A stretch of 64,000 bases of DNA from Bin80 sp965207565 (lineage in GTDB: Bacteria; Bacteroidota; Rhodothermia; Rhodothermales; Bin80). How positions within the stretch are numbered: position 1 is the stretch's first letter; every line of letters begins with the position of its first letter. Shown here piece by piece: positions 1 through 9,900 of this stretch. The stretch covers positions 434,001 to 498,000 of the forward strand of contig CBDBMQ010000009.1 of assembly GCA_965207565.1 (NCBI GenBank). The letters are read 5' to 3'. The notes beneath the pieces were generated by a model. That model was not told where the DNA came from. It saw only the letters and a program-made list of their open reading frames with translations, and made no database searches. The translations under genes and the position numbers were made by a program.

Positions 1-1362
1 ATTGATTTTGAGGGTGATCTCGAAGAGACTCTTTTATGCTATCCTGCCTCTGGTCGTGCCCGCAGGGTCGCGGTCGTTGGATTGGGATATCCAGAGAATG
101 TTGATCGTGAGGCGCTTCGTAGGGCGGCCGCGGCGGGTGCACGCATGGCAATGAAGACCAAAGCAACCACCGTTGCTTTATGTCTGCCCGACTCACAGCT
201 TGACTCTGAAGCGACGGGGCAATCCCTGGTAGAGGGGTACATGCTCGCCTCCTATGAATACGACCGTTATAAGACACGACCCAATGAGGAACGAACCATC
301 ACGGAACGACTGGTCTTACATGCGGGTCGTGATGAAAAATCGGCTAGGCGGGGAGCAGAGCGTGGACGAATTGAAGCCGAAGCAACCATTACAGCACGTG
401 ACCTGATTAATCTGTCTCCACACGATAAAACCCCAACTCTACTGGGGAAAATTGTCGAGCGCTTTGGTCGTAAATATGGCTATGAAGTGTCGGTCTGGGA
501 TAAGACAGACATCGAGAAGGAGAAAATGGGGGGATTGCTGGGGGTGAACCGTGGCAGTCTTGAGCCACCCGTCATGATTGAAATGACATGGAAGCCCAGT
601 AAAGCGGGGAACTCCCGGCCGGTTGTGCTGATCGGCAAGGGAATCGTTTTTGATACGGGTGGACTGTCTCTCAAGCCGACAAAAAACTCCATGGATCACA
701 TGAAAGCAGACATGGCAGGTGCCGCTGCCGTGATCGGTGCCATGGAGGCCATTGCCCGCTTGGATGTCCCGTTGTACGTGATTGGCCTGATTCCGGCAAC
801 AGACAATCGACCAGGACAGGATGCCTATGTCCCCGGAGATGTACTGCGAATGCATTCAGGGATGACTGTCGAGGTACTAAATACGGATGCAGAAGGGCGG
901 CTGATTCTTGCAGATGCGCTCTCTTATGCAAAGCTGTACCGGCCGGAAATCGTGTTTGACCTCGCCACGCTCACGGGTGCACAGGTTGTCGCACTGGGGA
1001 GCCAGGTTGCTGCCGTCATGACCCGGGAGGATTCGGGGGCAAGCGAACGCCTGGAGCCGGTGATGGAAGCAGCGGAGCGCAGTGGAGATCTCTTACATCC
1101 AATGCCGATGCATGCCCATTATGCGGAGGCGCTCAAAAGCGATGTTGCAGACATCAAAAACATTGGTAACCGCGAAGCGGGCAGCATTACTGCCGCAAAA
1201 TTTCTCGAAAATTTTGTTGACTATCCATGGGTTCACATTGACATGGCAGGGCCATCATTTCTGAGGTTCGAACTGCCATATAGACCGGCTGGAGGGACGG
1301 GCTTCGGGGTTCGGCTTTTGACCGAATTTATTCGCGATTACGCATATCCCAAGAAGCGTTAG
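1..1362 (+). CDS. pepA: leucyl aminopeptidase (M17), 5'-truncated by window edge
   Basis: Cytosolic dimetal aminopeptidase that removes N-terminal residues from peptides. The reading frame is open from base 1, so the gene starts left of the window and the TTG at 82 is not its real start. The catalytic half is complete: the metal/active-site motif VGKGIVFDTGG (about 600-660) is followed by MDHMKADMAGAAAV and by the family signature NTDAEGRLILADAL (about 880-920). The C-terminus includes the conserved NIGNREAGSITAAKFL stretch. It ends 28 bases before the preferred pdxA start, suggesting co-transcription with pdxA and the transporters that follow. Identification as an M17 peptidase is secure; the physiological substrate cannot be read from the sequence. 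Confidence 0.95.
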   Translation: MDFEGDLEETLLCYPASGRARRVAVVGLGYPENVDREALRRAAAAGARMAMKTKATTVALCLPDSQLDSEATGQSLVEGYMLASYEYDRYKTRPNEERTITERLVLHAGRDEKSARRGAERGRIEAEATITARDLINLSPHDKTPTLLGKIVERFGRKYGYEVSVWDKTDIEKEKMGGLLGVNRGSLEPPVMIEMTWKPSKAGNSRPVVLIGKGIVFDTGGLSLKPTKNSMDHMKADMAGAAAVIGAMEAIARLDVPLYVIGLIPATDNRPGQDAYVPGDVLRMHSGMTVEVLNTDAEGRLILADALSYAKLYRPEIVFDLATLTGAQVVALGSQVAAVMTREDSGASERLEPVMEAAERSGDLLHPMPMHAHYAEALKSDVADIKNIGNREAGSITAAKFLENFVDYPWVHIDMAGPSFLRFELPYRPAGGTGFGVRLLTEFIRDYAYPKKR

Positions 1363-1390
1363 ACCCTTGACTGCGGACTCTAAAGAGCGC

Positions 1391-2383
1391 ATGCGCATTG
1401 CCATCACGCTGGGTGACCCCAATGGAATTGGCCCGGAAGTGGTGTTGAAGTGTCTGGATGATCCGCTGGTAATGAAGCGGGTAGAGCCGGTGGTCATTGG
1501 GGCAAAGAAGGTCTTGCAGGTTCATGCGAAGGCTTTGGGCAGGCGGCTACCCGCTCTCATCGAAAATATGACCGCCCCTCTTCCCAAGCGAGGCATCCGG
1601 ATTGTAGATACGAGTAAGGGGGAGGAGGTGTCGGTGGAGATGGGGAAACTGACACCTGGAGCCGGTAGCATGGCAATGAATGCCGTGGACGAAGGGATTC
1701 GCCTTGCGAAGCAGAAAAAGGTGAGTGCGCTGGTTACCGGGCCGATCTCAAAGCTGGCGATTGTTCGTGCAGGTTATAATTTTCCGGGGCATACAGAGTA
1801 TCTGGCCAAAAAGACGAACGTTAAGGATCAGGTCATGATGATGGTGTCCAGAGAGTTGCGCGTCAGCCTGGCTACCGGTCATATTGCCCTGAAACAGGTA
1901 TCAGAAAGGCTGACGATCAACGGGCTTGTCGCAAAGCTCAAACGTGTACGACTATCTCTAATTCGAGATTTTGGAATTTCACAGCCCAAGATCGCCGTCC
2001 TTGGACTCAATCCGCATGCCGGAGAAAATGGCGTACTTGGCAGTGAAGAGGAGGAAGTGATTATCAAAGCCATCAAGGATGCCGGAAATCGTGGCATTAT
2101 TGCACTGGGGCCGTTCCCGGCGGACGGCTTTTTTGGGAGCGGGCAGTATTGTGGATACGACTGTATTCTGGCCATGTACCATGACCAGGGGTTGGCTCCG
2201 TTCAAGCTCCTTTCATTTGGAAGTGGTGTGAATTTTACAGCAGGATTACCCATTGTACGCACCTCCCCGGACCATGGGACTGCGTTTGATATTGCAGGGA
2301 AGAATCAGGCCAATGAGGGGAGCATGATCCAAGCTGTACTCCAGGCCGCTTCTATTGCAGAGCACAGACGAAGCAGCCAGTGA
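1391..2383 (+). CDS. pdxA: 4-hydroxythreonine-4-phosphate dehydrogenase
   Basis: Oxidises 4-phosphohydroxy-L-threonine in the DXP-dependent pyridoxal 5'-phosphate pathway, in the cytosol. Family motifs are in order: ITLGDPNGIGPEV at the N-terminus, VTGPISK, FPGHTEYLA, LNPHAGENG and MYHDQGLAPFK near the C-terminus. Its 330 residues match the usual PdxA length. The frame also allows a TTG at 1367, but ATG 1391 puts the protein start at the normal position (MRIAITLGDP) and has an AAAGAG just upstream, so I prefer 1391. It follows pepA closely and is probably part of the same transcript. Confidence 0.93.
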   Translation: MRIAITLGDPNGIGPEVVLKCLDDPLVMKRVEPVVIGAKKVLQVHAKALGRRLPALIENMTAPLPKRGIRIVDTSKGEEVSVEMGKLTPGAGSMAMNAVDEGIRLAKQKKVSALVTGPISKLAIVRAGYNFPGHTEYLAKKTNVKDQVMMMVSRELRVSLATGHIALKQVSERLTINGLVAKLKRVRLSLIRDFGISQPKIAVLGLNPHAGENGVLGSEEEEVIIKAIKDAGNRGIIALGPFPADGFFGSGQYCGYDCILAMYHDQGLAPFKLLSFGSGVNFTAGLPIVRTSPDHGTAFDIAGKNQANEGSMIQAVLQAASIAEHRRSSQ

Positions 2384-2420
2384 CTATATTTACGTTTCAT
2401 TTCGTAATTCTATCATTAAT

Positions 2421-4142
2421 ATGGACATTTTTATAAACGCGCAACAGTTTATTGATAGCTTGCTCGCCTATCCGCTATTGATCATGCTGGTTGGGACTGG
2501 GATATTTTTGACTTTTCGGCTTGGATTTGTTCAGTTTCGGCAGTTTGGGCATGGTATCAAGGTCGCTACAGGTAAATACGATGATCCAGACGATGCAGGA
2601 GATGTCTCGCACTTTCAGGCCCTCACCACTGCATTGTCGGCGACGGTTGGGATTGGAAATATTGCAGGAGTTGCATTGGCAATCCACTGGGGAGGCCCGG
2701 GTGCAATTTTTTGGATGTGGGTCACGGCACTGCTGGGCATGTGTACCAAGTACACCGAGGTAACCTTGGCACAGCGCTATCGTGTGGTAGATCGGGAGGG
2801 AAGCAAACTTGTTGGCACGGTGTCCGGTGGTCCGATGTACTATATCGAGCAAGGATTAGGAAAAGCCTTCAAGCCTCTTGCGATGCTGGTTGCCGGAGCC
2901 ATGATCCTGGTTGCATTCATGACGGGGAATGCCATCCAAGCCAACACGGTTGCGGATTTGATGAACAGCGAATTTGCGATTCCAACATGGATAACGGGAG
3001 GACTGACTTCGGCAGTCGTTGCATTGGTGATTCTCGGCGGAATCTCACGGATTGGCCGGGTGACGGGTATTTTGGCACCGGTGATGGGACTACTCTACGT
3101 TGCCGGCGGCGTGATAATCCTGGCAATCAATTACAATGGTGTATTTCCGGCATTGGCAAGCATCTTCACGGAGGCGTTTAATCCCACTGCAGGTGTGGCT
3201 GGTACTGGAATCGGAATCCTGTTGCAGACGATTCTATGGGGCGTGCGGCGTGGTTTGTTCTCGAATGAAGCGGGACAGGGATCCGCGCCGATCGCACATT
3301 CTGCCGCCAAGACGCAAGAACCTGTTTCTGAAGGCGCAGTTGCGTTGCTGGAGCCCTTTATTGATACGGTTGTCATCTGTACGATTACAGCACTGGTGGT
3401 ACTCACCACTGGAGTCTGGAAGGATAAAGTAGATACCGAACTTTTGATCGGGGAGGGGGATTTCTCCTACGTCGAAGAAACTGGAGGGCGCTATCAGCCC
3501 TCGGACAATACCCCTGCAGGAATCATGATTGACCAAGGTATCCCGGTATCTGCTGAAAGCAATGGTGTCATGTATGCATGGCACGAGGTTCCGGTAGAGC
3601 AGTTCTTTATTGACCGGGAGCAAACCACGCCCTTTACAGGCATCATTGATACCGAGGAGGGGGTCGCCATCGCCGAGGGCACCCAAACACAGTACACAGA
3701 ACTCTACGGCATGGCTGTAGAGAACGGTGCGCCAATGACAGCACTGGCATTTGAACAGGGGCTGGGAGATATTGGGAAGTATCTCGTGATCCTTTGTGTA
3801 TTTCTGTTTGCAATATCAACGGCAATCTCATGGAGTTACTATGGGGACCGGTGTTCTATGTATCTCTTTGGGAAATCCTCTATACTTCCGTATAAGATGG
3901 TATTTGTGATCATGCATTTTGTCGGTGCTGTAGCAGGCTTGAATACGGTCTGGGGGATTGGAGACACGGCCATTGCAATTTTGACGATTCCGAACGTGCT
4001 GGCGCTGATTCTACTCTCGGGCATTGCGAAGAAATTGACGGACGACTATTTCAATGCGTTCAAGCCGGGAATGACCAGAGAGGAATACCTTTCGGTTGCG
4101 CGCTCACGCGTAGAAAAACACAAATCTGGCTCTGAGGTATAG
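2421..4142 (+). CDS. AGCS-family amino acid (alanine/glycine):sodium symporter
   Basis: Inner-membrane sodium-coupled symporter for small neutral amino acids. Family hallmarks are SATVGIGNIAGVALAI near the N-terminus, GGPMYYIEQGLG, and the segment RRGLFSNEAGQGSAPIAH, followed by ISWSYYGDRCSMYLFG near the C-terminus. About ten hydrophobic segments are visible. An upstream TTG (2355) would overlap pdxA; ATG 2421 (MDIFINAQQFID) fits the family better. Unusually, a hydrophilic stretch of roughly 110 residues (about residues 333-440, bases 3415-3745) separates two membrane segments where most family members have a short loop. The substrate is inferred from the family only. Confidence 0.9.
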   Translation: MDIFINAQQFIDSLLAYPLLIMLVGTGIFLTFRLGFVQFRQFGHGIKVATGKYDDPDDAGDVSHFQALTTALSATVGIGNIAGVALAIHWGGPGAIFWMWVTALLGMCTKYTEVTLAQRYRVVDREGSKLVGTVSGGPMYYIEQGLGKAFKPLAMLVAGAMILVAFMTGNAIQANTVADLMNSEFAIPTWITGGLTSAVVALVILGGISRIGRVTGILAPVMGLLYVAGGVIILAINYNGVFPALASIFTEAFNPTAGVAGTGIGILLQTILWGVRRGLFSNEAGQGSAPIAHSAAKTQEPVSEGAVALLEPFIDTVVICTITALVVLTTGVWKDKVDTELLIGEGDFSYVEETGGRYQPSDNTPAGIMIDQGIPVSAESNGVMYAWHEVPVEQFFIDREQTTPFTGIIDTEEGVAIAEGTQTQYTELYGMAVENGAPMTALAFEQGLGDIGKYLVILCVFLFAISTAISWSYYGDRCSMYLFGKSSILPYKMVFVIMHFVGAVAGLNTVWGIGDTAIAILTIPNVLALILLSGIAKKLTDDYFNAFKPGMTREEYLSVARSRVEKHKSGSEV

Positions 4143-4143
4143 T

Positions 4144-5613
4144 TTGCAGGAAGTACAATCGACCCCAAGTATCTGGCAGTCCCTGCTCCCGGTGGGGATA
4201 CTGATTCTATTGCTGGTCGCGTCTGTGAATTTCTTCGGCGAGGATGCGTCCTACGGTCCAAACCAGATTGCGCTGATCCTGTCTGCCATGGTCAGTGCGT
4301 TGATTGGCCTGCGGCTTGGGTTTACCTGGAAGCAGATGCAGGGAGCCATGGTGAAGGGAGTTTCCTTATCCATGGGAGCCATTTTTATTCTTCTGGTTGT
4401 GGGCTCTCTGATCGGGACATGGATTTTGGGAGGCGTGGTTCCAACCATGATGTATTACGGCCTCCAGGTTCTGAATCCTACGATTTTTTATGCGGCCTGC
4501 TGTGTCATCTGTGCAATTGTGGCCATTGTATCGGGGAGTTCGTGGACGACCGTCAGTACGATTGGGATTGCTCTAGTGGGAATTGCTGCAGCATTTGATC
4601 TCCATCTGGGGATTGCAGCAGGGGCAATCATTTCCGGTGCATATTTCGGGGACAAGCTTTCTCCGTTGTCGGATACGACCAACTTGGCCCCTGCGATGGT
4701 AGGGACCGAGTTGTTTACCCATATCCGGCACATGCTTTGGACGACGGTGCCAAGTATTACGGTTGCCTTAATCCTGTTCACAATCATTGGGTTTGTAGGG
4801 CGACCGACCATGGATCTTTCCACGGGTCTGGATGAAATGTTGAATGCCTTGGAGAACAGTTACAATTTGGGGGTGCATCTTTTGATTCCTGTGGTGGCGG
4901 TACTGGGGCTGATTTATAAGAAGATGCCGGCGTTCCCAGCTCTTCTTATTGGAGCGTTGTTGGGAGGGATCATGGCAATGGTTTTTCAGCAGGAGGTGGT
5001 CATCGCTTTTGTAGGTGAATCGGATTTGCCACATGTCCTGGTTCTCTTTAAGGGGTTCTGGATGGTTATGTTTGGGGAGTTCACCGCCAATACCGGCAAT
5101 GCAGCCCTGGATGATCTTCTGACACGAGGGGGGATGTCCAGCATGCTGGACACCATCTGGCTCATTGTTTCGGCGATGATGTTTGGTTCTGCGATGGAGA
5201 AGACGGGGATGTTGATGGTGATCACGAAAAAAATTCTTGGTGCAGCACGCAGCACAGGCACTCTTATTTTAGCAACGCTCGGGACGGCTTTCGGGATGAA
5301 TATTGTAGCAGGTGACCAGTATATCTCCATTGTAATTCCAGGTCGCATGTATCGCGCAGAGTATGAAAAGCGTGGGTTGGATCCAAAAAATCTTTCGCGT
5401 GCCCTGGAGGATTCAGGCACGCTTACATCCGCCTTGATTCCTTGGAACACATGCGGCGCGTTTATGGCCGCTACACTTGGTGTACCGACATTGTACTACC
5501 TGCCGTTTGCATTTTTCAACTACATGAATCCGGTCATTAGCGCCATTTATGGCTTTACGGGATTCACCATCGTTCCGTTAGACAAGGATGGGAACGCTTC
5601 CACGGAGGAGTAA
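4144..5613 (+). CDS. nhaC: NhaC-family Na+/H+ antiporter
   Basis: Polytopic inner-membrane antiporter expected to exchange cytosolic Na+ for external H+. The frame shows about 11-12 hydrophobic segments with the NhaC core GSSWTTVSTIGIALVG followed by GAYFGDKLSPLSDTTNLAP, and a late WNTCGAFMAATLG segment. The start is a TTG directly after the upstream stop codon (one base between them), which suggests translational coupling to the AGCS symporter. No ATG lies close, so TTG is the best available start. Pairing a sodium symporter with a sodium extruder makes functional sense; a second NhaC-type carrier is encoded at 37825. Ion specificity is inferred from the family. Confidence 0.88.
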   Translation: MQEVQSTPSIWQSLLPVGILILLLVASVNFFGEDASYGPNQIALILSAMVSALIGLRLGFTWKQMQGAMVKGVSLSMGAIFILLVVGSLIGTWILGGVVPTMMYYGLQVLNPTIFYAACCVICAIVAIVSGSSWTTVSTIGIALVGIAAAFDLHLGIAAGAIISGAYFGDKLSPLSDTTNLAPAMVGTELFTHIRHMLWTTVPSITVALILFTIIGFVGRPTMDLSTGLDEMLNALENSYNLGVHLLIPVVAVLGLIYKKMPAFPALLIGALLGGIMAMVFQQEVVIAFVGESDLPHVLVLFKGFWMVMFGEFTANTGNAALDDLLTRGGMSSMLDTIWLIVSAMMFGSAMEKTGMLMVITKKILGAARSTGTLILATLGTAFGMNIVAGDQYISIVIPGRMYRAEYEKRGLDPKNLSRALEDSGTLTSALIPWNTCGAFMAATLGVPTLYYLPFAFFNYMNPVISAIYGFTGFTIVPLDKDGNASTEE

Positions 5614-5961
5614 GCAGAGCCATTGCTCATCTACACAGTTTAGTTGGGATAGCCCTTCCCGGCAAGCTGGGATACCATTCCACTGGAAGTGCGGCCCAAG
5701 GTAGGCGCCGGATGTGCTAACACGCATGCTTGGATCTGCGCCCCTGGGGAAACTCAGGTTCCTACCGCAATAAGAGTTAAACCAAATGGTTGACTCTTAC
5801 CACAACGGTTCTACCCCGAATGTTGTGGATAGAACCCTGCCGCTTTCATTATGAGATGAGCCATGACAGCAAAACGCCCGACTATCAATAAAACCCTACT
5901 ATATCTTGGGAAATCCATACCTTTCTGGGAATAGTACCCCGTGCGATAACTGTCTAAAGAG
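5614..5961. other. intergenic region with an imperfect hairpin
   Basis: This 348-bp stretch has no convincing gene. An imperfect inverted repeat at 5771-5799 (arms TAAGAGT and ACTCTTA, inner arms ACCA and TGGT) could fold as a hairpin but has no T-run behind it. The composition and broken frames resemble the relic-containing region that follows. Confidence 0.4.
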
Positions 5962-6237
5962 ATGCAGCCAGAAATCTTCATTGCCGTAGCGGGCATTATT
6001 GTTACGTTTATCCTCTCAACTTGGCGGTGGAGTGCTTCACAAAATAAGCGTTTTGATCAAGTGATTCAGGAACTCCACAGCCAAAATAGTAAACTGCGGG
6101 ACGAATTCAGGGAATTACACAAGGCCATAAATCAACTTGACAGACGCCTAGCACACCAACAAGCCTTAATACAAGCCTTATGGTCTAGGATTTTCAAGGA
6201 GGATGCTACAACTTCGGTGCCCGTCTTGCTGGAGTAG
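5962..6237 (+). CDS. small membrane-anchored coiled-coil protein, function unknown
   Basis: A 91-residue ORF beginning with ATG. Residues about 4-22 form one hydrophobic segment (IFIAVAGIIVTFILSTW). The rest is charged, with heptad-like spacing of hydrophobic residues and many Gln/Arg/Lys (about residues 30-75), consistent with a coiled coil on one side of the membrane. I do not recognise a family. It sits alone between the NhaC gene and a relic-rich region. The organised one-helix-plus-coiled-coil pattern makes chance less likely, but a real gene is not certain. Confidence 0.5.
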   Translation: MQPEIFIAVAGIIVTFILSTWRWSASQNKRFDQVIQELHSQNSKLRDEFRELHKAINQLDRRLAHQQALIQALWSRIFKEDATTSVPVLLE

Positions 6238-6745
6238 ATCCCATCGGGCCGTCCTCATCTTGGTGGAAAGCTATACAGTACACCCGTGCCTTGGAGTACA
6301 TAACCGCGTATTTCAGCACTTGAGCAGCATTTAGATACGATTATCGAATGCCGCGCAGATCGTGCAAATAGCCCCCTCCGTTACACTTCGGACACATAGG
6401 AAAGAGATGTGCCACGAACATCATCGTCCTGCGTTTCAGCAAGTTGTCCTACACGTCTTCCAATATCTTCCACGAAGGTTCTACCTTGAATATTGTGAAT
6501 ACGGGCAAACTCGCGGTAAAACCCAAACCAGTCCAAGTGACACCAGGTTCGCTCTCTCTGATGATCATATAGCACCGCCATCCCGCCTTCTCGGAATAAA
6601 CCATGGTGTCCCCAGAATACGAAATGTGGTTCTTCGCTTTTATGAGTGGGTGGTCTGTTGATTGAATCTGAATGCCAGATTTCGGTCTCTTTTCTCTATG
6701 GTTCCACGGAGCACTTTCCGTGGGCGAAGGCATGAGTTCAACTGA
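6238..6745. other. gene-poor region with relics
   Basis: No intact gene is visible on either strand. The only organised signal is the open minus-strand fragment at 6381-6690. Short overlapping frames on both strands have no recognisable domains. Together with the intron-like hairpin downstream, the region reads as mobile-element debris next to the surface-protein gene. Confidence 0.4.
6381..6690 (-). pseudogene. unidentified ORF fragment (about 100 codons, no start)
   Basis: On the minus strand one frame is open for about 100 codons, ending at a stop at 6381-6383 and preceded by a stop near 6695 with no start codon near its beginning. The only internal ATG would give 66 residues. The translation is rich in Trp, His, Phe and Tyr (for example HFVFWGHHGLFREGGM and HLDWFGFYREFARIHN), which is unlike random sequence, so it may be the C-terminal remnant of a decayed gene. 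I do not recognise the family. It lies beside the degenerate group II intron signal at 6746. Confidence 0.3.
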
Positions 6746-6900
6746 AATCCGGATGCAGGAAAACCGCACATTCGGTTTGATGAGCAGGGGACCGGAAACG
6801 GCTGATGGGAGACTGACTGAGGGCCAAAGCGAAAGCGATGGAATTGCCACAGGCTCCTAAGGGCCACCGCACCGCCCCCTTGACTCTCTACGGGCACGAA
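6746..6900 (+). mobile_element. degenerate group II intron 3' end (domain V-like)
   Basis: Bases 6749-6775 form a domain-V-like hairpin: CCGGA pairs with TTCGG, then TGCAG with CCGCA (one A-C mismatch) around a GAAA-type loop, with a two-base CA bulge on the 3' side. The text after it (TTTGATGAGCAGGGG, then GGAAACGG) also resembles sequence commonly seen after domain V in bacterial introns. The catalytic AGC triad expected at the 5' base of domain V reads ATC here and one stem pair is broken, so it is likely inactive. No reverse-transcriptase frame is visible upstream. The call rests on remembered consensus, not on a covariance search. Confidence 0.42.
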
Positions 6901-9900
6901 TTACTTGACCCTCATCATTTTTCCTGTTGAAATCTCTTGGGCTCTGTCTGTAGAAGTCATAACTTGGTAAAAATAGACTCCCGATGGCCAGCCGATTGTA
7001 TTGATCTCATATTGGTGCGGGCCTCCTTTTGCTATCCTGCCCACAACATTGCTGAAGATTGTACGGCCCAAAACATCAATCACCTTAACTTCTACTTCCG
7101 CAGTTTCTTGCAGATTAAACCACAAACAGGTCTTCTCAACAAAAGGATTCGGAAAATTTCCTGCTGCAACAGATGTACCAAGAGCTATATCTACTGGGAG
7201 ATCTTGTACTGAAGTGACGACTCTTGGGAAATATGTATTTCCATTCTGCCAAACTCCCATCATGATTAATCCCTCGGCGGGTGAACTCCCACTTCCAGAT
7301 AGAATCAATAGTCCTCTCCGCTTCGAAGACTCTGACCAGTCCATCGCATATACCTCAATGACGGAGCCATTTGAGCTTTCATTGACCACAACATTGAACT
7401 GCTGTGATGGAAATGAAACATAGGATCCGACCTCCCCATAATCCATCCTACTGCGAGTACTGCAATCACGTTACTATTTGTCTCGTAGTCAAGAATCTGA
7501 ATGTCTATCCGCTCCAAATTCGATGCACCATGGATGACTCGAATCTCTACAACATCCTCTGGGATGTATCCCTGATCGTCTCCTAATACCAAGGCAGAGA
7601 TTTTATCTGTTCCCTGCCCCTGTAGGATGATCTGATACGTGCTATCAGGAACGAGATCTATCCGCTTGCTAAAGAGAGGATTATTATTATTTTCTGCATC
7701 TGCAGGTACCACATCCAACCTGATCTTACCCGCCTCAATTCGTCCCATAGACGTTGCAGATTGGGGAGAAAAGTCATCTAAATATCTACTGTCATTGATG
7801 TATAAATCAACATCTGAGCCGACAATATTCTGAATGAATTGGACGGAGGAGACTTCCTCAGTGGGGTGTTGAACCTGGTTATCATCAACATAGACCCTTA
7901 CATCCTGTGTTACATTATCATAGCCACCCCCACTGGCCCTCAAGGTAATGGTTTCATTTTCATCGTCTGCATCATCATCCTCCGTTGCCGATACAATTAC
8001 AGTCTGAGCAGCACTATAATTCAATGTCGTAAACATCAGGGTTGATTCATCACGCGTCAACGTCGGATTCGCGAACACTGGAATGTTGACCGTCACAGTT
8101 CCGGTGGGTTGTGACGATAATGCTACCGTAAAATCCTTTGATTCGCCCTCATTCACCGTCAATGGTTCGGGGATGACTAGGATATTCCTCAAGGGAGGAT
8201 CATCGTTTTCTGCGATCAGGCCTGCTATAAGGTGATTTTGTGCAGAGCCGTATCCACCACCGGCAGGGCTCAAAATAATATTTGCCCTGGAAGGGCCAGT
8301 ATACTCGTTATCATCGTACGCAGTTATATCCAATGTTTGATCAACATTCCAATTATTCCACGTGAAAACAAGAGAGCTTGGAGAAAATGTATGTTCGACT
8401 GGCGGCGTTGCGACCGATATTGGAGTTACCGTCACATCTGTTCCTTGTGGTGCCTCGCTCAATTTTACTTTTATCTGTCTGGTCTCGCCTTCCTCCATGG
8501 TCCAGTTTTTTTCGTAATCATGGGTTACAACCAAATCTCCCACCGCTACATCGTTGTCGGTGATCGTCACTTCGATCTCTGCCGTTATATTACCATAGTC
8601 CCCGCCCGATGCCGTCAGCGTCAAGGTCACCGTCTCATCCGAAAAATTGTTGTCCTCAGATGCTGACAGCGTCACTGGCCTGTGCGTCTGCCCAGCTACC
8701 GTCCGTACCACTCGCATCAGGCGTAAACGTTAGACTCATCGGGTCTGGAGCAAGGTTCGTGCTCCCATGCCCGCTGATTGTCACCTTCACATCATCAGAA
8801 GGCTTCTGCGACAGCGACACATCAAACGTTTTCGAGGAGTTCTCGACAAGGTTCACGTTTCTTGGAGGATAGCACGATATGCTTCTCTGGACGCGTATCA
8901 TTTTCTGCGATAAGGCCTGCTATAAGATAATTTTGTGCAGAGCCGTATCCACCACCGGCAGGGCTCAAAATAATATTTGCCCTGGAAGGGCCAGTATACT
9001 CGTTATCATCGTACGCAGTTATATCCAATGTTTGATCAACATTCCAATTATTCCCCGTGAAAACAAGAGAGCTTGGAGAAAATATATGTTCGACTGGCGG
9101 CGTTGCGACCGACATTGGAGTTACCGTCACACCTGTTCCTTGTGGTGCCTCACTCAATTTTACTTTTATCTGTCTGGTCTCGCCTTCCTCCATGGTCCAG
9201 TTTTTTTCGTAATCATGGGTTACAAACCAAATCTCCCACCGCTACATCGTTGTCGGTGATCGTCACTTCGATCTCTGCCGTTATATTACCATAGTCCCCG
9301 CCCGATGCCGTCAGCGTCAAGGTCACCGTCTCATCCGAAAAATTGTTGTCCTCAGATGCTGACAGCGTCACTGCCTGTGCGTCTGCCCAGCTACCGTCCG
9401 TACCACTCGCATCAGGCGTAAACGTTAGACTCATCGGGTCTGGAGCAAGGTTCGTGCTCCCATGCCCGCTGATTGTCACCTTCACATCATCAGAAGGCTT
9501 CTGCGACAGCGACACATCAAACGTTTTCGAGGAGTTCTCGACAAGGTTCATGTTCTTGGAGGATAGCACGATATGCTTCTCTGGACGCGTATCATTTTCT
9601 GCGATAAGGCCTGCTATAAGATAATTTTGTGCAGAGCCGTATCCACCACCGGCAGGGCTCAAAAATAATATTTGCCCTGGAAGGGCCAGTATACTCGTTA
9701 TCATCGTACGCAGTTATATCCAATGTTTGATCAACATTCCAATTATTCCACGTGAAAACAAGAGAGCTTGGAGAAAATGTATGTTCGACTGGCGGCGTTG
9801 CGACCGATATTGGAGTTACCGTCACACCTGTTCCTTGTGGTGCCTCACTCAATTTTACTTTTATCTGTCTGGTCTCGCCTTCCTCCATACTCCAGATTTT

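Noticed and set aside
6362..6860. Plus-strand frames around the intron-like hairpin
   Set aside because: They overlap a structured RNA relic and show no domain; probably not coding.
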